From Reticulitermes lucifugus (lineage: Eukaryota; Arthropoda; Insecta; Blattodea; Rhinotermitidae): a DNA stretch of 22,190 nucleotides. Below are positions 19,001-22,190 of the stretch, one piece after another. Every line of letters begins with the position of its first letter. Positions within the stretch are counted from its first letter, which is position 1. The notes under the pieces were generated by a model. It saw only the letters and a list, made by a program, of their open reading frames with translations, made no database searches and was not told the origin of the DNA. A program made the position numbers and the translations under genes. The stretch is from the NCBI GenBank assembly GCA_026260175.1, contig JAKCWW010004126.1, positions 20,875 to 43,064 of the forward strand. The letters run 5' to 3'.

Positions 19001-21809
19001 CCAAGTGACATCTCGGTACTGTACAATTTAGGAACATAAGCGTAAGATTTCATAGACAGCAATGTCACTTCCTCAGTTAGGTGAACAAGTACTCCACCTG
19101 TTTTATCACTGCGCACATTTTTAAGTAACCTAAAACTGCAGACATAATTAACATCAAAATTAGACGTTAAAATTAAACAAAAGTATTTTTTTATATTAAT
19201 AAACCCAATTTACCAATATCTGGCATGAGTTCTTTCTGGTTATCCTGTGGTTTTGCAGTTCCTTTTGATTTAAGGAGGGACTTCTTAAACTGAAGGGCCT
19301 TTCGGTAGATTCCTTCCGCCTTTCTGTACTGGCTAAGGTAAAACAGTGAGTCTCCATAATAAACGTATGTCTGGAACTTTTCTGGTACTGTCAAAATATC
19401 GGGACTGTGTTCACTCACAGAGAGCACTAAATTTGCCTGTAATAAAAACAGTGACAGTTAAGGTTAATAATATTCTATTACATGGAACATTGTAAGCCAA
19501 GCTGGTATTAACATCACCGTTCATTAAACCTCAACATATGTAGTACTGACATTTGTTAAGAACATATCTTCAGCCTAGTTCCATACCAAGAATCATACTG
19601 ATATAACAGCATAAACTGTGAATGTATACATGGCCAATGACGATGAATTGTTTAAATTACATGTAGTTTTTAATACTGCAGCCTACTTATTTTAATTTGC
19701 TATTTGTAATTCTTCCTGGCTTACTAGTAATACTCTACTCTAAATAGGTAGTGTTTTGTATACTGCCATGATAAGTGGGTCCCTGTCACTACGGCATAGC
19801 ACGTCCTCAGGTTGAGGATGGAGGAACAGCCTCCAGATAAGGAGGGTAGCTGCGAATACATTGCATAAGCAGTCGCAGACAGCCGACAAGGGGTGGCACA
19901 CCAGCTTGGTCATTGGGCGAGGTGCTAACAACTTCTCGCCATAAAAAATTACCATGTTATGAAACATTTCACAAAGCATTGAACCTGGACTGATTCTTTG
20001 GTATAACCTAAGCAACGGAAAAGGGGTATGAGATTTGGCACTTGGAGCTAGAGGAGTCAGTATAGGTCAGGGTCACTTATAACAGTGGCCAGGCAAAAGA
20101 GCGGAGTAAATTTTAGATTGACTAAAGTCGACGCTGGCAAATTAAAACGTAAATACCTAAATCAACCATGGTCGACTTTGGCAGTGAATGTGTTAAAAAT
20201 GGTTTGAAACAAGGAGATGCTTTATCGCCATTGCTTTTCAACTCTGCTTTGGAATATGCCATTAGGAGGGTTCAGGCAAAACAGGAGGGCTTGAAATTAA
20301 ATGGTACACGTCATCTTCCAATTTATGCTGATTATGTCAATATATTGGGTGGAAGCATACATGCTATAAAGAAAAACACAGAAGCTTTAGTAGCTGCCAG
20401 TAAGGAGATTGGTCTAGAAGTAAATGCTGAGAAAACTAAGTGCACGGTAATGTTTTGAGATCAGAAGGCAAGACAAAGTCACAACATAAAGATAGATAAT
20501 AAATCCTTTGAAAGGGTGGAACAGTTCAAATATTTGGGAACAGCCCTAACGAATTGAAATTCCATTCAGGAAGAAATTTAGAGCAGACTGAAGTCAGGGA
20601 ATGCTTGCTACATTCGGTGCAGGATCTTCTGTCTTCCAGTTTGCTATACAAAAATACAAAGATATACAGAACTATAATTTTGCCTGTTGTTTCATACAGG
20701 TGTGACACCTGGTCTCTGAGGGGGGAATATAGGCTGAGGGAGTTCAAGAATAGGGTGCTGAGGAGGATATTTGGGTCTAAGAGGGACTAGGTAACAGGGG
20801 AGTGGAGAAGACTACATAACGAGGAACTTAATGATGTGTATTCATCACCAAATATTAATCAGGTGATCAAATCAAGAAGAATGAGGTGGGTGGGGCATGT
20901 AACATGTATGGGGGAGGGGAGAGGTGCATACAGGATTTTTGTGGGGAGACCTGAGGGAAGGAGACCACTTGGAAGACCCAGGCATAGATGGGAGGATACT
21001 GTTAAAATGGATATCAAAGAAGTGGGATGGGGGGCATGGACTGGATTGATATGGCTCAGGATAGTGAAAAGTGGCAGGCTCCTTTGAATGCGGTAATGAA
21101 CCTTCGGGTTCCATAAAATGTGGGGAATTTCTTGATTAGCTGTGGACCTGTTGGATTCTCAAAAAGGACTCTGCTCCATGGAGTTAGTTTGTATACTGCA
21201 CATATGGCACTTTTATATCATTCCATATTCATTTGCACATGCAGAAATTAATGAAGTTCGTTTCACACTCCTATTGACTTTTAGATTAGAATGAACAAAC
21301 TCAGGGCCAAACGAAGGGGCGGGCCTACCGGGTAGGTGCTGGGAGCGTCAACCTGTAAAAGGAGCTAAGACGATACTGGATTATCGGAAATATGGCGCTG
21401 GTGAACTCAGGTTTCCACACGTGAAAGAATTTCTTCTTAAATTATCCGCAATTTGGGCATGCTCCCTCAAAAAAACTTGCTAGCCCTGTCCTAAACCGAA
21501 GAAGTTTGAAGAATATCAGTTTGAAGGGGCGCCAAATGATTAGCGTGCCCGGGGCGCCCATATGTATCGGGCCGGCCTTTAACAGAATATAATTATCAGC
21601 AACATCAGGATGCAGTCACATGCATGGAGTCCCTTATTATTTCTCTTTGATAATGATTTGTAATATTCAATAGGAATACAATAAACTGGAGAGTTATGAA
21701 ATTTCGACCACATGCAACCCACTGACTATATTTAGCTCACCAATGTAACTACGTTTGTGTAAAGTTGCTGCTCAAACAACAATTTTATCTGATCGAATAG
21801 CCCCGTCAT
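7009..21809 (-). CDS. APC7: Anaphase-promoting complex subunit 7 (APC7), ten coding exons, complete
   Basis: APC7 is a tetratricopeptide-repeat (TPR) scaffold of the APC/C, the nuclear and cytoplasmic ubiquitin ligase that targets cyclin B and securin. In vertebrates it dimerises and stacks on APC3/CDC27 in the TPR arc. Joining 21809-21741, 19436-19214, 18873-18692, 17683-17571, 16158-15975, 13930-13484, 12335-12207, 10538-10393, 9888-9741 and 7077-7009 gives 1710 nt, 569 residues plus TGA. All introns are GT-AG and all junctions keep frame; codons 98 (Asp), 196 (Trp) and 498 (Asn) are split. The protein matches human APC7, as I remember it, along its whole length, for example [25 protein letters not shown] and SIALNLDPN. 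Clear 34-residue TPR units lie at about 300-333, 334-367, 368-401 and 472-505. An in-frame TGA (21815-21813) sits two codons before the chosen ATG. Introns run from 340 to 2663 bp and hold most of the repeats in the window. Confidence 0.96.
7480..7605 (+). repeat. Possible worn SINE-like sequence, APC7 intron 9
   Basis: A B-box-like gggttcaatcgc occurs near 7542 on the plus strand, about 40 bases after a weak A-box-like tcgtggttgga. It is followed by an A-rich stretch (aaaaaatcccagtg). No second copy or duplication was seen. Confidence 0.25.
7709..7869. repeat. 161-bp fold-back element (60-bp inverted arms), APC7 intron 9
   Basis: The left arm 7709-7768 and right arm 7811-7869 are inverted copies with one gap and about four mismatches, separated by a 42-base loop (7769-7810). 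Arm tips begin ATGCATTTTGCAT, itself a short palindrome, and arm bases next to the loop are TAGGGCCA. No open frame lies inside. It could be a palindromic MITE. No clear target-site duplication is visible. Confidence 0.85.
8182..8289. repeat. 54-bp tandem duplication, two copies, APC7 intron 9
   Basis: Unit 8182-8235 is repeated at 8236-8289 with two differences. The unit begins ttcacatttgtttttcac and includes ctttcaagccccat. The near identity means a recent local duplication. No other copy was noticed in the window. Confidence 0.9.
8795..9515 (-). pseudogene. Mariner transposase fossil in APC7 intron 9
   Basis: On the minus strand two frames give mariner-type transposase: an N-terminal piece (about 9400-9509, [17 protein letters not shown]) joined by a deletion to [19 protein letters not shown] (about 9235-9290), and [13 protein letters not shown] with [17 protein letters not shown] and ALKGRKF (8940-9130). 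The catalytic HHDNA box is destroyed and the SPDLAPCD box reads SPHLARYD. The end reads VNFEK then stop in a shifted frame. It is followed by a terminal-repeat-like sequence starting near 8795 (tatgaggtgagattag on the plus strand), like the TACGAGGTG ends of many insect mariners. The other end was not found. Confidence 0.8.
9333..9359. repeat. Perfect 11-bp hairpin inside the mariner fossil
   Basis: ATCTCTGGCCT (9333-9343), a five-base loop and AGGCCAGAGAT (9349-9359). It lies where the fossil transposase reads [10 protein letters not shown], so it probably arose by chance or by mutation of the dead element. Confidence 0.6.
9741..9888 (-). CDS. APC7: APC7 coding exon 9, last TPR and acidic linker (residues 498-547)
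   Basis: The exon completes [17 protein letters not shown], which matches SLDPNDQKSLEGMQKME of human APC7. It then turns into a Ser, Thr and Glu rich linker ([16 protein letters not shown]) corresponding to the human acidic C-terminal tail. The acceptor is ttgacag|T. The donor GAG|GTATTG is weak, with T at +5. If it is not used, the frame adds Val-Leu-Cys and stops at TGA (9729-9731), giving a 550-residue product without the conserved tail. Confidence 0.88.
10118..10256. repeat. Cluster of three perfect hairpins, APC7 intron 8
   Basis: Three non-overlapping perfect inverted repeats follow one another. TATTTCAAAT (10118-10127) pairs with 10131-10140 across a 3-base loop. TTTCCAAAACATT (10158-10170) pairs with 10178-10190 across a 7-base loop. 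CCATTGGGACC (10227-10237) pairs with 10246-10256 across an 8-base loop. There is no coding potential and the function is unknown. Confidence 0.8.
10393..10538 (-). CDS. APC7: APC7 coding exon 8 (residues 450-497, two bases of 498)
   Basis: The exon encodes [17 protein letters not shown], then [20 protein letters not shown] and LEHYSIAL. The human protein has DGIALLRNAL, VLHRILGDFLVAVNEYQEAM and QYSIALSLDP. The canonical TPR at about 472-505 starts here and is completed in exon 9 by NLDPN. The acceptor is tttttag|GAG and the donor is TTTAAA|GTAAGT. The two trailing bases AA join T of exon 9 to make Asn498. Confidence 0.95.
10761..10836. repeat. Two-copy 42-bp tandem duplication overlapping the MITE end
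   Basis: The word ttgtactaaattaaa occurs at 10761 and again at 10803, and each copy runs on into a similar stretch (tttttacctctttggca versus tttttaaccctttggca). The second copy contains the first 13 bases of the piggyBac-like MITE. The first copy holds a worn version without a proper TTAA. Confidence 0.75.
10824..10983. mobile_element. piggyBac-like MITE with TTAA ends, APC7 intron 7
   Basis: The 160-bp unit starts TTAACCCTTTGGCAC (10824-10838) and ends with the exact reverse complement GTGCCAAAGGGTTAA (10969-10983). The outer TTAA is the target-site duplication used by piggyBac transposases, and their termini begin with CCC, as here. The interior has no open frame and the length suits a non-autonomous miniature element. 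Perfect 15-bp ends suggest a fairly young copy. Orientation is undefined because the ends are symmetrical. Confidence 0.8.
11395..11500 (-). mobile_element. Probable third tRNA-derived SINE type, APC7 intron 7
   Basis: The minus strand shows a tRNA-like arrangement: A-box-like tagctcacgcagtag (11482-11496) and B-box-like agtttgaatc (11441-11450), followed by gaggtttttggtggtttt, a kind of sequence often seen after the head in arthropod SINEs. Neither a second copy nor a target-site duplication was found in the window, so the ends are approximate and the body may reach to about 11290. Confidence 0.5.
12207..12335 (-). CDS. APC7: APC7 coding exon 7 (residues 407-449)
   Basis: The exon encodes [18 protein letters not shown], then [18 protein letters not shown] and AEIYEQ. 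This is equivalent to the human LATVCLEDPVTQEKAKTLLDKAL segment. It is exactly 129 nt (43 codons) with phase 0 on both sides, so skipping it would keep frame. The acceptor is atggtgcag|CTG and the donor is GAACAG|GTGAGT. Confidence 0.95.
12584..12815 (-). mobile_element. tRNA-derived SINE, family B, second copy, APC7 intron 6
   Basis: This copy shares with the copy at 17798-18036 the words aaagttgtccctg, ggagtggtcagcttcac, gaaaaatc and cctagtcactatac in the same order. Its Pol III boxes are better kept: A box tagtgactagg (12790-12800, minus strand) and B box ggttcgattcc (12752-12762). I could not fix exact ends or a target-site duplication. It lies about 140 bp from the family A SINE, in the same orientation. 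Confidence 0.8.
12956..13276 (-). mobile_element. Full-length tRNA-derived SINE, family A, in APC7 intron 6
   Basis: A 321-bp element bounded by an exact 13-bp direct repeat, ttcttggcatgta, at 12943-12955 and 13277-13289. On the minus strand it starts with a tRNA-like head: A box at about 13253-13264 (ggcgcagttgg) and B box at 13209-13220 (gggtttgattcc). A body with no open frame of note follows. It ends in a (CT)n tract (12957-12979 as GA on the plus strand) next to the target-site duplication. That order (Pol III promoter, body, simple tail, duplication) is the normal SINE layout. It is in the same orientation as APC7. Confidence 0.9.
13484..13930 (-). CDS. APC7: APC7 coding exon 6, core TPR array (residues 258-406)
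   Basis: This is the longest exon, 149 codons. It carries three consecutive 34-residue TPR units at about 300-333, 334-367 and 368-401. Diagnostic pieces are [61 protein letters not shown] and NPRALT. Human APC7 has HFREAIRLAPCR and GLIECYLASNSIREA at the same places. The acceptor is tttgcag|GCC and the donor is CTCACT|GTAAGA, both phase 0. Confidence 0.98.
13931..15974 (-). other. APC7 intron 5, no recognised element
   Basis: A 2044-bp intron. The part 14140-14350 is less AT-rich than the rest and includes a pair of related words (cctgcggtgcagtgaacac, ggttcaccgcac), but no coding frame, RNA gene or dated insertion was found. Confidence 0.6.
15975..16158 (-). CDS. APC7: APC7 coding exon 5 (residues 196-257)
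   Basis: After completing Trp196 the exon encodes [17 protein letters not shown], then [26 protein letters not shown] and VLQR. The human counterpart reads LSVWIKAYAF, SLLRDNVDLL and LYFRAGDNKNS. It spans one and a half TPR units and ends inside a TPR that is completed by ALALDP in exon 6. The acceptor is tggacag|G and the donor is CAGAGA|GTGAGT in phase 0. Confidence 0.96.
16230..16560. repeat. Degenerate dispersed repeat with TCTG run, APC7 intron 4
   Basis: A short (TCTG)n tract near 16282-16300 is followed by ggacagattttcatgaaatt. That layout (Ser/Val/Arg-coding TCTG-like run, then a GGACGGATTTTCATGAAATT-like word) I remember as common in arthropod repeats. The rest of intron 4 (16560-17570) shows nothing recognisable. 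Confidence 0.3.
17571..17683 (-). CDS. APC7: APC7 coding exon 4 (residues 159-195, two bases of 196)
   Basis: The exon encodes [19 protein letters not shown] followed by a more divergent stretch ending NFGNMD. It matches the human CPLALDAILGLLSLSVKGAEV region. The acceptor is atgcag|GAA and the donor is GATTG|GTGAGT. The last two bases (TG) plus the first base of exon 5 (G) make Trp196, matching the DWL tryptophan of human APC7. That split-codon agreement is strong support for both splice sites. Confidence 0.94.
17798..18036 (-). mobile_element. tRNA-derived SINE, family B, copy with target-site duplication, APC7 intron 3
   Basis: A 239-bp element between exact 11-bp direct repeats tttccctcaaa (17787-17797 and 18037-18047). 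The minus-strand head reads ggtatagtgactaggttac (A box at about 18001-18011). The B box region is worn. The body shares ggagtggtcagcttcac and the 3' part shares aaagttgtccctg (plus strand) with a second copy at 12584-12815. It ends in an A/T-rich tail. It has the same orientation as APC7. Confidence 0.85.
18692..18873 (-). CDS. APC7: APC7 coding exon 3 (residues 98-158)
   Basis: The exon completes Asp98 and encodes [33 protein letters not shown] and [11 protein letters not shown]. These line up with the human VKYKMAECYTMLKQ, KINMMLANLYK and [10 protein letters not shown] segments, so it covers two TPR units of the N-terminal half. The acceptor is atgcag|AT and the donor is TTGAGG|GTATGG in phase 0. 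The upstream intron is the shortest in the gene, at 340 bp. Confidence 0.96.
19214..19436 (-). CDS. APC7: APC7 coding exon 2 (residues 24-97, first base of 98)
   Basis: The exon encodes the first TPR pair of the N-terminal dimerisation region: ANLVLSV, then [21 protein letters not shown], matching the human segment around YHADSLF. It continues into a Lys-rich linker (about residues 73-87) that corresponds to the low-complexity linker of the human protein, and ends in LMPDI. The acceptor is ttacag|GCA and the donor is ATTG|GTAAAT in phase 1. The long intron upstream contains the LINE insertion. Confidence 0.95.
20168..20458 (+). pseudogene. Reverse transcriptase palm fragment of the LINE
   Basis: This 96-codon frame holds the RT blocks [20 protein letters not shown] and [13 protein letters not shown], then [12 protein letters not shown], the usual order of palm motifs in non-LTR reverse transcriptases. 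The second catalytic Asp of YADD is Tyr, so this enzyme would be dead. The frame ends at TGA 20456-20458, where related elements continue with [12 protein letters not shown] (visible here in another frame at about 20505-20545). Confidence 0.9.
20554..21087 (+). pseudogene. C-terminal region of the LINE ORF, frameshifted
   Basis: Two open stretches (20554-20790 and 20836-21087) continue the LINE protein after the [37 protein letters not shown]-like [11 protein letters not shown], then [20 protein letters not shown] and [20 protein letters not shown]. The join at 20788 is a TAG stop followed by [15 protein letters not shown] in the same sense. The last conserved piece, AVMNLRVP, is read at about 21086-21106. 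Confidence 0.88.
21295..21590. repeat. GC-rich probable repeat in APC7 intron 1
   Basis: The ends are GC-rich (gggcgggcctaccgggtag near 21318 and gcccggggcgcccat near 21548, then gggccggcc near 21570), in sharp contrast with the AT-rich intron around them. There is no open frame. I could not define terminal repeats or a target-site duplication. Confidence 0.35.
21741..21809 (-). CDS. APC7: APC7 coding exon 1 (residues 1-23)
   Basis: The exon encodes a short helical N-terminus starting [19 protein letters not shown], which parallels the human start (a short helix followed by an LYSNV-like motif). The donor is TTG|GTGAGC in phase 0, and the next exon begins in phase 0 with GCA. An adenine at -3 (aacATG) gives a good initiation context. 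The exon is 69 nt and has no open frame large enough to be found without homology. Its size and its frame match to exon 2 make the call firm. The 5' UTR upstream of 21809 is undefined. Confidence 0.85.
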
Positions 21810-21813
21810 GTTT

Positions 21814-21816
21814 CAT
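21814..21816 (-). promoter_or_regulatory. Out-of-frame upstream ATG overlapping the APC7 start
   Basis: An ATG lies 7 nt before the APC7 start and opens a 14-codon frame that ends inside exon 1. Its context (cttATG) is poor, while the APC7 ATG has A at -3. If the transcript includes both, leaky scanning would be needed for APC7. Confidence 0.5.
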
Positions 21817-22009
21817 AAGCCGCTATTTATAACTTAAAATCACAGAGTTATTGCCACTGACATCAAAAAACATCACAACACAACACTATCCACCTCTTCC
21901 CAACCATAACACCACAGTCCACAACACACTTATGATCACGGATCCTGTAGTCACAGACTGATACCTTTAATAGATTGTAAACCGTGGAAACGGTAAACTA
22001 TACCTCCAT

Positions 22010-22050
22010 ATGCGGCGCCATCGTGCGTTACCGTGGCAAACTGACTGGGG
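22010..22050 (+). CDS. Candidate first coding exon of a divergent neighbour
   Basis: On the plus strand an ATG at 22010 opens MRRHRALPWQTDW and reaches a good donor, GGGG|GTAAGC, at 22051. It starts 200 bp from the APC7 start codon on the other strand, a spacing typical of head-to-head genes sharing a promoter. The protein piece is too short to identify and the rest would lie beyond the window. The call is weak. Confidence 0.25.
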
Positions 22051-22190
22051 GTAAGCATGCTCTTGGTGGCAACTTTTAGAACTATAAATTTCACACTGTT
22101 GACACCGTGCATCTTCGTCATATTAAAAAGTTACAGACCAACTGATGCACACTAAAACCACTTTTTAAGTAGCTTTATTATTAAAATTGT

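Larger units (their letters stand above)
19767..21187 (+). mobile_element. Internally deleted non-LTR retrotransposon (LINE, probably RTE-like) in APC7 intron 1
   Basis: The copy is flanked by a perfect 12-bp direct repeat, tttgtatactgc, at 19755-19766 and 21188-21199, so both insertion ends are preserved. The 5' part (19767 to about 20110) resembles the leader and start of the endonuclease ORF of a LINE family I recall from cockroach and termite contigs (a reading like RSLYRAGSL is visible through mutations). The apurinic endonuclease body and the N-terminal half of the reverse transcriptase are missing. From 20168 the RT resumes ([16 protein letters not shown]), then a C-terminal region with [10 protein letters not shown] and [15 protein letters not shown], ending near AVMNLRVP. 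The RT box reads YADY instead of YADD, and stops and frameshifts are present. The element is antisense to APC7. Clade assignment is tentative. Confidence 0.9.

Noticed and set aside
19740-20015. 91-codon minus-strand open frame ([18 protein letters not shown]...)
   Set aside because: It is the antisense of the 5' leader of the plus-strand LINE. Similar antisense readings occur wherever that LINE is found. It is not a gene.
20872-21114. Pro/Ser-rich minus-strand frame
   Set aside because: It is antisense to the conserved C-terminal region of the LINE ORF.
21823-21831. TATAAATAG on the minus strand just upstream of APC7
   Set aside because: A TATA box there would start transcription about 30 bp downstream, inside the coding exon and past the start codon. 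It is probably chance in the 5' UTR.
1-22190. CRISPR arrays, rRNA genes, operons or prophage
   Set aside because: No regularly spaced repeats, rRNA motifs or close-packed genes were seen. The DNA is eukaryotic with spliced genes.

Overview
The window is nuclear DNA from an animal, almost certainly an insect. It holds one spliced gene with large introns, many tRNA-derived SINEs, mariner-type fossils and a LINE whose 5' and 3' sequences resemble a family I recall as common in cockroach and termite contigs. The Blattodea/Polyneoptera placement is a recollection and was not tested. There are no bacterial operons, CRISPR arrays or phage genes.

The one gene I can assign is the anaphase-promoting complex subunit 7 gene (APC7/ANAPC7). 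It is on the minus strand, with its start codon at 21809 and its stop at 7009. I assembled ten coding exons by hand. All nine introns are GT-AG, every junction keeps the reading frame, and the product is 569 residues, against about 565 for the human protein. Both short terminal exons were found by reading the sequence: 21741-21809 encodes the N-terminus and 7009-7077 encodes the acidic, Trp-containing tail.

The introns carry most of the other recognisable content. Intron 1 holds an internally deleted LINE with a 12-bp target-site duplication. Intron 3 holds SINE family B with an 11-bp target-site duplication. Intron 4 holds a degenerate repeat with a TCTG run. Intron 6 holds a second SINE B copy and a complete SINE of family A with a 13-bp target-site duplication and a CT-rich tail. 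Intron 7 holds a third SINE type and a 160-bp piggyBac-like MITE with TTAA ends. Intron 8 holds three consecutive perfect hairpins. Intron 9 holds a mariner fossil, a 54-bp tandem duplication and a 161-bp fold-back with 60-bp arms.

Downstream of the gene (positions 1 to about 6700) I find no assignable gene. There is a DDE transposase fossil at 5703-6165, a SINE A head at the left edge, a CpG-rich block at 3738-4070 that could be a first exon or promoter of an unidentified minus-strand gene, a double E-box palindrome at 4799-4816 and a TAA microsatellite. Upstream of APC7, a short plus-strand ORF with a GTAAGC donor (22010-22050) hints at a divergent neighbour, with weak support.

I did not find a new multi-gene system. 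The most useful new items are the complete APC7 model, the weak last donor that could give an alternative tail, the overlapping upstream ATG, and the structured or mobile elements in the introns.
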